This document shows positions 54,991 through 64,000 of a stretch of 64,000 bases of DNA, one piece after another. Each line of letters starts with the position of its first letter. Position 1 is the stretch's first letter. The position numbers and the translations under genes are program-made. Source of the DNA: Fulvivirga sp. M361 (GTDB taxonomy: Bacteria; Bacteroidota; Bacteroidia; Cytophagales; Cyclobacteriaceae); the NCBI RefSeq assembly GCF_007097395.1, contig NZ_VKDC01000007.1:1-64000 (forward strand), given 5' to 3'. The notes beneath the pieces were generated by a model. That model did no database searches. It was not told the origin of the DNA and saw nothing but the letters and a program-made list of their open reading frames with translations.

Positions 54991-55812
54991 ATGGAGGGAA
55001 TAAAAAAGCAAAAAGCCTGGAAAGAAAAGCTTTATGTCATCATTTTTGAAGCCGATACTTTCTTGGGTAAAATCTTTGATATCATCCTGCTCATTGCCAT
55101 ACTGCTCAGTGTATTGGCTGTAATGCTGGAAAGTGTAGTAAGCCTCAAAGAAGATTATGGAGATGAATTATATATCATCGAGTGGATATTCACCATTTTC
55201 TTTACGATCGAATACGTGATCCGTATCATTATCGTTGAAAAACCCTGGCGTTATATTCGAAGTTTCTTTGGCATTGTAGACTTACTGTCAATAATCCCAA
55301 CGTATCTCAGCCTGTTTATTTTAGGAGCACAATCTTTATTGATCATCAGAAGTATACGATTGTTACGCGTTTTCAGAGTACTGAAAATGGTGCGTTTCCT
55401 GGGAGAAGCATCACAACTCACCAATGCACTTAACGCCAGTAAGGCCAAGATAATCGTTTTTATAGGCGCTGTATTTGCCATGACAGTAATTATGGGTACG
55501 CTGATGTATATGATAGAAGGTACGGAAAATGGCTTTACCAGCATTCCCAAGAGTATCTATTGGGCTGTAGTAACTTTGACAACAGTGGGTTACGGTGACT
55601 TAGCGCCACAAACACCCATGGGGCAGGGCTTAGCAACACTTATCATGATTTTAGGTTACGGGATCATAGCGGTCCCTACCGGAATTGTAACGGCTGAAAT
55701 AACACAAAGCAAAGTAATGAGAGAAGTGAATAATAAAATTTGTTCTGAATGTAACGCTAAGGAACATGATCTTAATGCCAATTATTGTAAGTTTTGTGGA
55801 ACCGCTCTTTAG
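54991..55812 (+). CDS. Voltage-gated potassium channel with a C-terminal zinc ribbon
   Basis: 273 residues. Six spans of a Kv-type channel (S1 about 27-47, S4 about 115-136 with RSIRLLRVFRVLKMVRFL basic repeat, pore and selectivity filter TTVGYGD near 196-202, S6 near 215-235). The C-terminus is unusual: CSECNAKEHDLNANYCKFCG (about 250-271) is a CxxC...CxxC zinc-ribbon tail, likely cytoplasmic, that may gate or scaffold the channel. It lies alone after the terminator of the CHAT gene. Confidence 0.92.
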   Translation: MEGIKKQKAWKEKLYVIIFEADTFLGKIFDIILLIAILLSVLAVMLESVVSLKEDYGDELYIIEWIFTIFFTIEYVIRIIIVEKPWRYIRSFFGIVDLLSIIPTYLSLFILGAQSLLIIRSIRLLRVFRVLKMVRFLGEASQLTNALNASKAKIIVFIGAVFAMTVIMGTLMYMIEGTENGFTSIPKSIYWAVVTLTTVGYGDLAPQTPMGQGLATLIMILGYGIIAVPTGIVTAEITQSKVMREVNNKICSECNAKEHDLNANYCKFCGTAL

Positions 55813-55847
55813 GCTATTAGAAATGTAATCAAAATAGGTTATACAGC

Positions 55848-58800
55848 CTAGCCTCGCTGGTCCGTCTCGTCTTTCGAATGATGGTTGACAAAACGTGATA
55901 AGTTTTCTTTTACGACTTCCCTGTTATTCCAAAATTCACGACTAAATACACCTGTGAAATTCCACTTCTTCTTACTGAGTACAAAGGGTGTATAAACGTG
56001 TGCATCTTTGATCGACTGACTTTGATAATAAAGGTCATCATCTGTGAGAATCAGTCCTAAATATTGTTCACTACTCTTCACAGTAATGTCAGCAAATGGA
56101 AGTTCTTCCTTAAAAGTAAATGCATCGAAATTATCAACAAGCCACTTATCCAATTGTTGTTTCAGGTACCAATGCGCATGACGCTTGTCTGCAGGCATAA
56201 GTGAAGGTTTAAATTTACCCTTAGAAACATCAAGGGCATATTCCAGGTATTTCTTGAGCAACTTGGGACCATCATTCTTAGTCTCTTCCACCTTTAATTG
56301 GGAAGGCATAATACTACTAATGACCATTATTTTTTCTCTGGCCCTTGTAACCGCTACATTCAACCTATTTTCGCCGTCAGCTGCATTCAGGCTACCAAAA
56401 TGCATCGCCATTTTACCCTTTGCATCCGGTGCATAAGCTGTAGAAAACAGGATAATATCTTTCTCATCACCCTGTACATTTTCAATATTTTTGACAAACC
56501 AGTTGTTTGGAATTACCTTTTCAGAAGATGTGGCTTTCTCGTCTATTAAGTCCAGGATCAACTGTTGCTGTTTAGCATTAAAAGTCACTACACCAACCTC
56601 TTTATCAGGATGATGATCCAATATCTCCATCAAGACTTCTACCACTTTTTCAGCTTCAATGTGGTTAGTATTGTTTTCCCAGATCCCATCTACTTTTAAA
56701 TATTCAATAGCCGGTTCAGCACTGTTTACCACATCATAATCTGGTAATAACTTCAAATTGCCTTCATAGAAGTGCTGGTTAGAAAATTCTATCAGGTCAA
56801 GTGATTTACTACGATAGTGTCCTTTGAGTTGAACAGACATCAAATGTTGGTCTGCCAGGGAGAGCAAGGAGTCTACTTCCAGGGCAGGCACATCGGTATC
56901 AATTTCATCGCCATAGCGTACCTGATAAACATCGGATGGCTTAAGCTGCTTATCATCACCGGCAATCAATAACTGCCGTCCCCGATACATTGCAGGTATA
57001 CCACGCTCAACAAAGCACTGCGAAGCTTCATCGAATATCACCAGGTCAAACATAGATCGCATCGGAAAAATGGCTGATACGGATTCCGGAGAAGCCATCC
57101 AGCAAGGCATCAAATCAAATACCTCTTCATAATACTCACCGATCAACTTTCTCAGAGGCCAAATTCGCTTCTTTTTGGTCACCTGATGATGAACCTCACG
57201 ATAAGTGACCATATTATTTAAACGGTTATACTCAGCTTTTTCATAGGTCCTTTCACGTGCTCGCAGTAGTAGCATTTCATTACTGATCTGCATTTTATCT
57301 CTAACACAGTTCTGTAATTCGGCAGTCGTTTTAAGAAACCGGGAAGAAGACACCGTTCTCAATACCGGATATTTTGTTTCGATATGCTCAATCCATGCTG
57401 TTCTAAGACTATTTTGAAAAAGGGCTTCCACCTGCTCCGGGGATGGGTCCGGAAGTTCATCCATTATCTTGTCCACCGCCTGGAGTTCATAAGCCATCAT
57501 ACCATCCCGCAGCTTATCAAACTCGCAAAGAGATTCAAAATCCCGCCTTAACGTAGTCTTCATTTCGTCAATGAACCCTCTGTTTTCAAGACCTTTAGAT
57601 ATTTGACCCTCATTTAAATAGAATAACCATTGTGCTTTCCGCTCCGGAATATCCTTTATGAGTTGATAAATGTGCTCTAATTGATCTCTAAACTCTTCAA
57701 ATGTTAGTTTTTGCACATTGAAGAACTCACGGAAATTCCTTAAAGAGTTGAAAATCAACTTCGCTTTTACGGCTAGTTTTATAATATAGAACCAATTCTG
57801 GAAATGTCCCTTCTCATAGCGCTCAGGGATGCCTGTTACCCAGTCTCTACCACGAAGTTTAGTGATATTATGCTCAAGGTTTAGCCGATTATCAATCTTT
57901 TCTACCATGGTATTAAAACCTGCCCGGTTTCTTTTCAATTGATTCTCAGACAACACCCTCCTTATAAGGAATTTATCTTTTGAAAAAAGCTTCCAATGTA
58001 TCAGCCTTAAAATACTACGGCGTGCATTCATCTCGCGTTGTAACGTCTCCTGAAATTTTCCAAGCATATCTGAAGCCAGGGAAAGCTCTGGACCCACCCC
58101 TTTGTAACACTCCATTAACACACGTTCTGTATTAGACAGCCACAATACACTGGTCTCATCATCAGAATAAGACGCCATATGTTGAAAAAGTCGGTACGCC
58201 TCCTTGTTCTTCAAAATACCAAGCATTTCTACAATATAGTCCCGCTTACCGAGAAAATATTCACAGTCTTTTAAGGACAGCCGAGCTCCTATTTGTGCTT
58301 CAAGTAAAGCTCCTATTTCATCTTGATATGATGGAATATCATCCAAAATGTCAATTATTTTACGCTCATCAGTTACAGTGTAGTTTTTAAAGGACCGCCT
58401 CTCTTTCCACGGATAATTGGATGCCCGGTGATTTAAAGCATATTCCGCATAATCTTTGAGCTTGGCTGAAAAAGCAGTAATATCTTCGAAACGAAACTGG
58501 GTATATTCTTGTCTGAAATTAACCACCGGCTTTTCTCTGTCAGAAGTTAAGTAAAGTTCTTTGACAGATAATCCACATTCAGATTCATCGAATAAAGCAT
58601 ATTTAAATTCTTCAAGTTCAGCGGTAATTTGGTCTATGCGTCTGCTGTTTTGAAGAAACTTTCGCTCCAGTTGTATACTGTCCAGGCCATTATTTTTAAT
58701 CTTATACTCGTCAATGCGGCCTATTTGCCGAGCCACTTTGGCATAGATATTCTTTCTGTCGTTCCTGAAGTCATGCACTAAGCCAACGAAATCTGTCATG

Positions 58801-59891
58801 TCAATGTCATGCATACGATCATATACTACATCCAGCGCCGCTCTCTTCTGACAGACCACCAGTACTTTTTTACCAATAGCAATATGATCGGAGATAAGAT
58901 TGCAGATCAGCTGAGATTTGCCGGTACCGGGAGGGCCCTGTACCACTACAGAATTGCCATTTTTAATTGCTCTAATGGCATTTTCCTGGTGCGCATCCAT
59001 CTTAAAAGGCGTCACCATTTTCTCCTCATCTACACTATCAAGAAACGTGTATTTCTTTAAGCCCGGATGTGTTTCTGGCTCGGCCTGTGTCCTTTCCTCA
59101 AAAAAGCGATCTATGTCCTCGATTTTATTGTCTTCAATCAGTTTTACATAATCAGGCACCAGCTGTGACCCTGCCTGTGGAAAAATGCCCAATACTGCTT
59201 CCGGAAACATCTTAAGCTCTCCATTGGCATGTTTTTCTTCAAATTCCGGTTTTTTAAAGACCTTAAAAGGTTGTAGGACCGATTGAAAATTTTCCTGGTT
59301 AAAATTGACCTCTACGGGACTGTCCTTCAGTAGTTGATACAAAGCTGTACGGAAAACAGTACTGTCGTCATCAAATTCCTCAAAGGACCGGTCCAGAAAA
59401 TCATCCGATATTGGAATATCATTGTAATGTGAATAGGCAAGAAAAAAGGATTTATTGAATGTTATCCCTTCGTAAACACGCGGTGTAAGCAGCCAATTGT
59501 CTTTCTGAATATCTAATGTGACGGGAAAAAACAATACCGGGCAGGAAACAGACGTACCATCGTTAAATTTGCCTCTTACAAAAGGCCATCCAACATAAAG
59601 GTCTTTTGAACCTCGTTCTTCCTGAATAAATTCATCAATACGTCTAAGCTTTTTAAGCCTCCGGCTTACCAAATTTGTATCCTCATGACGAGGATCCATC
59701 AGGGGGCTTAGTACTTTTCTACGACCACCAATCAAGTGTTCTATAATGGAAAATGACCCTGATTCTGTAATAAAGTTCAGGTCATGCAGATCTAAAAATT
59801 GATCGGCTGACAACCTGCGCAGCATTAGTGAACGGTTATTGCCGGATAGATTAGTTAGCCTTTTAAGATATGATTTTAGCACTTCGTGCAT
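55848..59891 (-). CDS. Large SF1 (UPF1/Dna2-like) helicase with DUF4011-type start and degenerate nuclease tail
   Basis: 1347 residues. N-terminus LTNLSGNNRSLMLRRL resembles the DUF4011 opening (LLDLSxRNxLLxF). Q motif AHQENAIRAI and Walker A VVQGPPGTGKSQLICNLI near 320; Walker B FDLVIFDEASQC near 950; IAGDDKQLKP; GxDEKDIILFSTAY and the last motif NVAVTRAREKIMV near 1182. A long helical region lies between motifs Ia and II. The last 100 residues read like the Vsr-like nuclease found at the tail of such proteins (FADITVKSSEQYLGLILTDD), but the usual ECDG and H are replaced. Possible role in DNA repair, RNA/DNA processing or defence. Confidence 0.85.
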   Translation of the reverse strand: MHEVLKSYLKRLTNLSGNNRSLMLRRLSADQFLDLHDLNFITESGSFSIIEHLIGGRRKVLSPLMDPRHEDTNLVSRRLKKLRRIDEFIQEERGSKDLYVGWPFVRGKFNDGTSVSCPVLFFPVTLDIQKDNWLLTPRVYEGITFNKSFFLAYSHYNDIPISDDFLDRSFEEFDDDSTVFRTALYQLLKDSPVEVNFNQENFQSVLQPFKVFKKPEFEEKHANGELKMFPEAVLGIFPQAGSQLVPDYVKLIEDNKIEDIDRFFEERTQAEPETHPGLKKYTFLDSVDEEKMVTPFKMDAHQENAIRAIKNGNSVVVQGPPGTGKSQLICNLISDHIAIGKKVLVVCQKRAALDVVYDRMHDIDMTDFVGLVHDFRNDRKNIYAKVARQIGRIDEYKIKNNGLDSIQLERKFLQNSRRIDQITAELEEFKYALFDESECGLSVKELYLTSDREKPVVNFRQEYTQFRFEDITAFSAKLKDYAEYALNHRASNYPWKERRSFKNYTVTDERKIIDILDDIPSYQDEIGALLEAQIGARLSLKDCEYFLGKRDYIVEMLGILKNKEAYRLFQHMASYSDDETSVLWLSNTERVLMECYKGVGPELSLASDMLGKFQETLQREMNARRSILRLIHWKLFSKDKFLIRRVLSENQLKRNRAGFNTMVEKIDNRLNLEHNITKLRGRDWVTGIPERYEKGHFQNWFYIIKLAVKAKLIFNSLRNFREFFNVQKLTFEEFRDQLEHIYQLIKDIPERKAQWLFYLNEGQISKGLENRGFIDEMKTTLRRDFESLCEFDKLRDGMMAYELQAVDKIMDELPDPSPEQVEALFQNSLRTAWIEHIETKYPVLRTVSSSRFLKTTAELQNCVRDKMQISNEMLLLRARERTYEKAEYNRLNNMVTYREVHHQVTKKKRIWPLRKLIGEYYEEVFDLMPCWMASPESVSAIFPMRSMFDLVIFDEASQCFVERGIPAMYRGRQLLIAGDDKQLKPSDVYQVRYGDEIDTDVPALEVDSLLSLADQHLMSVQLKGHYRSKSLDLIEFSNQHFYEGNLKLLPDYDVVNSAEPAIEYLKVDGIWENNTNHIEAEKVVEVLMEILDHHPDKEVGVVTFNAKQQQLILDLIDEKATSSEKVIPNNWFVKNIENVQGDEKDIILFSTAYAPDAKGKMAMHFGSLNAADGENRLNVAVTRAREKIMVISSIMPSQLKVEETKNDGPKLLKKYLEYALDVSKGKFKPSLMPADKRHAHWYLKQQLDKWLVDNFDAFTFKEELPFADITVKSSEQYLGLILTDDDLYYQSQSIKDAHVYTPFVLSKKKWNFTGVFSREFWNNREVVKENLSRFVNHHSKDETDQRG

Positions 59892-59940
59892 GTGAGATCA
59901 GTATATTGAACTACGAATATATGGTTTCAATTAGTAAGAA

Positions 59941-60669
59941 TTAGAACTTTAGATAAGGTTCTATTCGCGCCAAAGTTAACGAGTCAATTAAATGCATAGT
60001 ATCCAAATCTTCAATACTTGTGAACTGACCATGTTGGAACCTGTAAGCTGTGATGGCCCGCGCTACTTTTTTACTAATATAAGGATGTCGACTGAGGTCA
60101 TAATCATCGAACAGATTAATCTCGATCCACTTAGGGTGGTAACCAGATGAAATGAACGTAAGTGTATCGAGTTGTAAAATAACTGAATCAGCGAGTCCGT
60201 AGACCTCATTGAATTGTTTTTTTGATACAAAACCGCCCAGTGCATTTCTGTAATTAACAATTCTCCTGGAAAAAACTTTCCCTATTCCTTTCAACCGCTT
60301 TAACGCTGTCGTATCCGCCTGATTTATATCGAAGACCTGGATTTTCGCCTGAGGTTTTGAATAATTCTTTTTTATTGAACTAGTAAAAGATTTCCTGTTT
60401 GTCCGCTTTTTAGGGGCATCATAGGTTCGAAATTTTTTAGGTTTTAGTGGTTCTGTGTTGTCCAATACAGCATTTATTCTGATAACGGTCAAAAGGCTAT
60501 CCATCTTTTTTTGATCGGTCATCTTATACGCTGTATCTGGTTTGGCATATTTCATCCAAAAAATACCTGCAGTCATTGTAAGTAATAGGATTAAAAATAT
60601 TACAAAGCCGTTAGCTTCGGTAGTTGAAATACCGAAGCTATTCTTAAACCAGATAATGAGTTTCTTCAC
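59941..60669 (-). CDS. Membrane-anchored helix-hairpin-helix protein (ComEA-like)
   Basis: 242 residues. N-terminal membrane span about 20-40 (GFVIFLILLLTMTAGIFWM), a basic linker (KKRTNRKSFTSSIKK), then two HhH modules: FDINQADTTALKRLKGIGKV (about 115-134) with SRRIVNYRNALGGF, and INLFDDYDLSRHPYISKKV (about 180-200) with ARAITAYRFQHGQF. ComEA binds double-stranded DNA during uptake; this type (about 240 residues, single TM) is common in Bacteroidota. It is the only competence-like gene in the window, downstream of nothing relevant. Confidence 0.88.
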   Translation of the reverse strand: MKKLIIWFKNSFGISTTEANGFVIFLILLLTMTAGIFWMKYAKPDTAYKMTDQKKMDSLLTVIRINAVLDNTEPLKPKKFRTYDAPKKRTNRKSFTSSIKKNYSKPQAKIQVFDINQADTTALKRLKGIGKVFSRRIVNYRNALGGFVSKKQFNEVYGLADSVILQLDTLTFISSGYHPKWIEINLFDDYDLSRHPYISKKVARAITAYRFQHGQFTSIEDLDTMHLIDSLTLARIEPYLKF

Positions 60670-60902
60670 ACTACACCTTTAAACCAAACTAAAGTGAAAC
60701 ACGTTAATTTAAAAATAAAGCACATCTTTTTTTAAACATGAGGCAACGCTCACCATTCACCGCTACGTATGATATACATCAGCAATATTATATGATCATT
60801 ATCAGCTTTACTCTTTCTTTATCTGAATAGCTTTGATAAAATGGTTTAATTTGAATCTATTATAAATAGTAAAACTCTTTTTAAAGAATGCTCTTTGTAA
60901 TT

Positions 60903-60910
60903 AGTTTTGT
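60903..60910 (+). promoter_or_regulatory. -7 element TAGTTTTG of hemA
   Basis: Exact TAnnTTTG 18 nt before the hemA ATG, predicting a very short leader of about 12 nt. Confidence 0.45.
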
Positions 60911-60928
60911 ACGTGAATTTTAGGTTAA

Positions 60929-62197
60929 ATGGTAAATTCGTTCAGATTCGTTGGCGTTTCGTTTAAGAATACTCCTCTGGAAGTCAGGGAAAAACTGGCC
61001 CTCGATGAGTCACTGGTAAAAAAGCTGCTGGTTTTTTTACGTGATTTTTCAGAAGCTTCAGACGTTCTGGTATTAAGTACCTGTAACCGTACTGAAATTT
61101 ATTATAGTCATGATTCTGACCTTTCCAATGAAATACTCAAGGGACTATGCTTACTCCGTGGTGTAGAATACAATGACCTCACGGATTATTTCCATACTTC
61201 CGAAAACAACACGGAAGCCGTCAGGAGATTGTTTAATGTAGCCTTAGGTTTGGAGGCACAGGTGATCGGAGACATGCAAATCATCAACCAGGTCAAAAAT
61301 GCGTACCAATGGAGTGCAGATGAAGATATGGCCGGCCCCTTCCTGCACAGGTTAATGCATACCATATTTTTCACCAATAAACGGGTAGTTCAGGAGACAC
61401 CTTTTCGGGATGGGGCAGCTTCTGTATCCTACGCTGCAAAAGAATTAATTGAAGAAATCACCACCGATATAGTAGATCCTAAAGTATTGATATTAGGTTT
61501 GGGAGAAATCGGCGAAGACGTTTGTAAGAATTTTGTAGGCTCAGCATACGAGGTTGTAGTGGCAAACCGCACGCTTTCCAAAGCCCAAATGATAGCGGCT
61601 GAATGTGGTTTTAAAGTAATATCCTTTGAAAATGCCACCGAACAGATCCAACATGCAGATGTAATCATATCATCCATTTCAATGGATAAACCTTTCATTA
61701 CGAAAGAGATGATCGATGCCATTGACTTACACTCTTTTAAGTTTTTCATAGACCTTTCAGTGCCCAGAAGTGTAGATATGAATATAGAAAGTATACCAGG
61801 TGCACTGGTATATAATATCGATAACATCCAGAACAAAGCCTCTGAGGCGTTGGACAAGAGAATTTCGGCAATTCCTATGGTAAGAAATATCATTGAAGAG
61901 GCCATAGTTGATTTCCAAGACTGGTCAAAGGAGATGATCGTTTCCCCAACCATCAAGAAACTTAAAAATGCACTCGAAGAAATTCGCAAAGAGGAATTGG
62001 AAAGGTACCTTAAAGATGCATCCGAGCAAGAGTCCAAGATGGTCGACAAAGTGACCAAAAGTATCATGCAAAAAGTAATGAAATTACCTGTGCTTCAGTT
62101 AAAAGCTGCCTGCAAAAGAGGTGAGGCAGAAACATTGATCGATGTACTGAATGACCTGTTTGATCTCGAAAAACAGTCTGTTGAGATTAAGAAGTAG
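60929..62197 (+). CDS. hemA: Glutamyl-tRNA reductase
   Basis: 422 residues. N-terminal catalytic domain with the nucleophile Cys52 in LVLSTCNRTEIYY and SFKNTPLEVREKL; NADPH-binding domain VLILGLGEIGEDVCKNF near 188-204; and a helical dimerisation tail (about 310-420). It converts glutamyl-tRNA to glutamate-1-semialdehyde, the first committed step of haem and cobalamin synthesis, which serves the B12-dependent MutAB also in this window. Usual length, own promoter. Confidence 0.95.
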   Translation: MVNSFRFVGVSFKNTPLEVREKLALDESLVKKLLVFLRDFSEASDVLVLSTCNRTEIYYSHDSDLSNEILKGLCLLRGVEYNDLTDYFHTSENNTEAVRRLFNVALGLEAQVIGDMQIINQVKNAYQWSADEDMAGPFLHRLMHTIFFTNKRVVQETPFRDGAASVSYAAKELIEEITTDIVDPKVLILGLGEIGEDVCKNFVGSAYEVVVANRTLSKAQMIAAECGFKVISFENATEQIQHADVIISSISMDKPFITKEMIDAIDLHSFKFFIDLSVPRSVDMNIESIPGALVYNIDNIQNKASEALDKRISAIPMVRNIIEEAIVDFQDWSKEMIVSPTIKKLKNALEEIRKEELERYLKDASEQESKMVDKVTKSIMQKVMKLPVLQLKAACKRGEAETLIDVLNDLFDLEKQSVEIKK

Positions 62198-62295
62198 CTC
62201 CTGCGCTACTAAATCTCCGAAGTTTAAAAGAAATATAACCTACGGATTTTGTCCGGTTGGCTTTTCATGCTTTTTTTTGCACAAAAAATTAAAGC

Positions 62296-63066
62296 ATGTT
62301 ACCTCATAAGCTGTCCATTTACATTTTGCTTTTTTTTCTGACCTTTAATGCCTCAGGCTGGGGCATCACCGGCCATAGGGTGATAGGCAAAATTGCAGAA
62401 ATGCACCTTTCAAAACGGGTAAAAAAGAAACTAACCGCAATCCTGTCCAATGAATCTCTCGCTGAGGTGAGCACCTGGATGGATGAGATACGTTCGGACA
62501 GGCAATATGACCATACACATGACTGGCATTGGGTAACCATACCTGATGAAATGACCTACCAACAAACCGAAAAAAACAAGAACGGAGATATCATTGCCAG
62601 TATTGAACGATTAATAAAAGAGTTAAAATCCGGAGGGCTAACTGAAAAGCAGGAGACCGAACATTTAAAAATGCTGATACATTTAGTAGGTGATATCCAT
62701 CAGCCCCTGCACGTGGGAACCGGAAAAGACAAGGGCGGTAACGATGTCAAGGTAAAGTGGTTCTGGGAAAATTCAAACCTGCACCGAGTCTGGGACAGCG
62801 GAATGATAGATAAAAAGCAATACAGCTATTCTGAATTAGCTGACCGCCTCAAACGTACCTCAAAGAGAGACATCATACAGTTACAAGCTGCTTCTGTACT
62901 TGATTGGGCCAACGAGTCAAAATCATTCCGTAAGCAATATTATGACCTACCTGAAGATAACAGTATTAATTATAACTACATGTACCAGCACTGGAGCACT
63001 GTAGAGTTAAGGTTACTTCAGGCAGGGGTCAGGCTTGCGGGAATATTGGAAGATATCTATGGTTAA
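62296..63066 (+). CDS. S1/P1-type zinc nuclease
   Basis: 256 residues. Signal peptide 1-21, after which mature Trp22 would be the first residue; in this family the N-terminal Trp amine and carbonyl bind zinc. Other ligands: H27 (WGITGHRVIG), D in STWMDEIRS, H in THDWHWV, LVGDIHQPLHVG (Asp/His), and NLHRVWDSGMI. All zinc-site motifs are intact. It degrades single-stranded DNA/RNA and removes 3'-phosphates outside the cytoplasm, probably for phosphate or nucleoside scavenging. Confidence 0.93.
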   Translation: MLPHKLSIYILLFFLTFNASGWGITGHRVIGKIAEMHLSKRVKKKLTAILSNESLAEVSTWMDEIRSDRQYDHTHDWHWVTIPDEMTYQQTEKNKNGDIIASIERLIKELKSGGLTEKQETEHLKMLIHLVGDIHQPLHVGTGKDKGGNDVKVKWFWENSNLHRVWDSGMIDKKQYSYSELADRLKRTSKRDIIQLQAASVLDWANESKSFRKQYYDLPEDNSINYNYMYQHWSTVELRLLQAGVRLAGILEDIYG

Positions 63067-63075
63067 TTTCTATCA

Positions 63076-63996
63076 CTATGTGACTTTCCGGTAATAAAAC
63101 ATTTGATTAACATAGTCAAGGACTATGGTAAATTCCTTCCATAATCCGGACCCTATTGAACCTTCTGCGTTGTTGATTTCGCTGCTGCTAAATTCCCTTT
63201 TTAACATGTGGTAGTCTGTACGTACAGCTAAATTCTTCAACTCAAGCAAGTTATTCACATCTTTGTACCCGGCAATACTACCGTTGATCCCTTTACCTAC
63301 CTCACAACGCAGCTTTTTTACTCCCTTGAAGTAGTTTGTATCATCTTTCATAAAAAGAATGACATTACGTGACGAACCTGTATCAATATGAAAAAAACCA
63401 TTGGCACTATTATCTGGTGTTATCCCATAATCAAGTTTTATGTAAGGTTTAGTATCCTTCAGAGTCAATTCCATTGACTTATATCCGGAAGGAGGAAGGT
63501 AATAGCCTGGTTCTGTCAAAGTGATCACTTCCTGTTTATAATCAATTGTTACAGCAAATCGGCTAAATACCTGATAACCTATGATACCATGAATGACAAC
63601 CTCATCATTATAAGGAAAAAAGTATTTATCATTGGCTATCAAAATACTGATCCCTTTACCTAATGCATCACCAAATTCCACTTGGTTATCCAGGGATAAG
63701 CGAGCCGTTTTGTGGCGATTTCTACCATAACCATTTAGCACGATCTCTTTAGGTAAAAGTTCAAACTTGCGTTTAAAGTGGTTACCAAATAATATAACCG
63801 AACGTCCTCCGGTATCTAATACCAGGTTGAGTTCCATCTTATTATTAATCTTTACAGGGACAACGATCAGATTATTGATCAATCGAAAATTGATAAAACT
63901 TTCCTGCTTATCATTGATAAGTTCGAACCCTTTGTAATCGTCTGCAAAAGAAAATTGCTGTAACAGAAAGGACAGCATAATTAGGGCATACCGCAC
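63076..63996 (-). CDS. Exported aspartyl protease with two DTG motifs
   Basis: 306 residues from a GTG at 63996, near the window edge, so the true start may lie beyond it; the ATG at 63978 gives a shorter signal peptide. Two active-site motifs: LVLDTGGRSVILF (Asp61) and FHIDTGSSRNVILF (Asp near 205), with the hydrophobic-Gly loops GIIGYQVFSRFAV and GSIGSGLWKEFTI after each. Two DTG motifs in a 300-residue chain suggest a pepsin-like pseudo-twofold made of two retropepsin-like lobes. The family is common in Bacteroidota as exported peptidases of unknown substrate. Confidence 0.85.
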   Translation of the reverse strand: MRYALIMLSFLLQQFSFADDYKGFELINDKQESFINFRLINNLIVVPVKINNKMELNLVLDTGGRSVILFGNHFKRKFELLPKEIVLNGYGRNRHKTARLSLDNQVEFGDALGKGISILIANDKYFFPYNDEVVIHGIIGYQVFSRFAVTIDYKQEVITLTEPGYYLPPSGYKSMELTLKDTKPYIKLDYGITPDNSANGFFHIDTGSSRNVILFMKDDTNYFKGVKKLRCEVGKGINGSIAGYKDVNNLLELKNLAVRTDYHMLKREFSSSEINNAEGSIGSGLWKEFTIVLDYVNQMFYYRKVT

Positions 63997-64000
63997 CTGT

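Noticed and set aside
54991-55812. Zinc ribbon as part of a neighbouring gene
   Set aside because: It is in the same frame as the channel with no stop between, so it is the channel's own tail.
61429-62067. 212-codon minus-strand frame
   Set aside because: Antisense to the well-supported hemA frame; no domain character.
1-64000. CRISPR arrays, rRNA and canonical tRNA genes
   Set aside because: No regularly spaced direct repeats, rRNA cores or cloverleaf patterns other than the tRNA-like part of tmRNA were found on reading both strands.

Overview
The window looks like chromosome of a marine- or soil-type Bacteroidota, most likely order Cytophagales (a Fulvivirga-like relative is my guess from gene content, not proven). 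Reasons: AT-rich sequence (about 40% G+C by eye), promoters with the phylum's TAnnTTTG -7 element, type IX secretion (T9SS) C-terminal sorting domains, a tmRNA with a GENQYAMAA-type tag, a DUF3078 protein, a short-form MutA next to MutB, and a dnaX whose reading frame ends in KRLGL-type phylum-specific tail.

Region 1 (1-14 kb) is accessory and partly decayed: the start of an IS66-type TnpA-like gene at the left edge; two near-identical inverted copies of a small secreted protein that is essentially a bare T9SS sorting domain, flanking a histidine phosphatase and a hemerythrin-type protein; a third, stop-riddled copy near 8.6 kb; a fused kinase/class-III aminotransferase with an overlapping racemase; a truncated GH3 glycosidase fragment; a MarR-regulated operon (MarR, DinB, GNAT, DinB, YgjV-like membrane protein) with two identical palindromic operators over its promoter; a tyrosine-recombinase stump; a secreted sugar-isomerase-fold protein; and a GIY-YIG nuclease gene beside two palindromes that abut the tmRNA gene.

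Region 2 (14-29 kb) is devoted to envelope and secretion: a DUF481 barrel protein, then on the minus strand a lipoprotein, a TPR-CHAT peptidase with a C-terminal membrane anchor, and a 3034-residue T9SS-exported protein containing a BNR propeller and a tandem 680-residue duplication.

Region 3 (29-47 kb) holds housekeeping genes: dnaX (with a ten-A slippery run that splits the frame, giving a short gamma-like product and a long tau), a DUF3078 protein, a lone response regulator, an M16 peptidase/O-methyltransferase/MltD-LysM operon, superoxide dismutase, tadA, aspS, a front-end-type fatty acid desaturase, a PNPOx-like protein and a MocR regulator separated by an archaeal-type ATPase, and dnaA.

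Region 4 (47-64 kb): methylmalonyl-CoA mutase mutA-mutB, a second and larger TPR-CHAT protein, a voltage-gated K+ channel with a zinc-ribbon tail, a large SF1 helicase with a degenerate Vsr-like nuclease tail, a ComEA-like HhH protein, hemA, an S1/P1 nuclease and an aspartyl protease at the right edge. No rRNA, canonical tRNA, CRISPR array or complete insertion sequence is visible.
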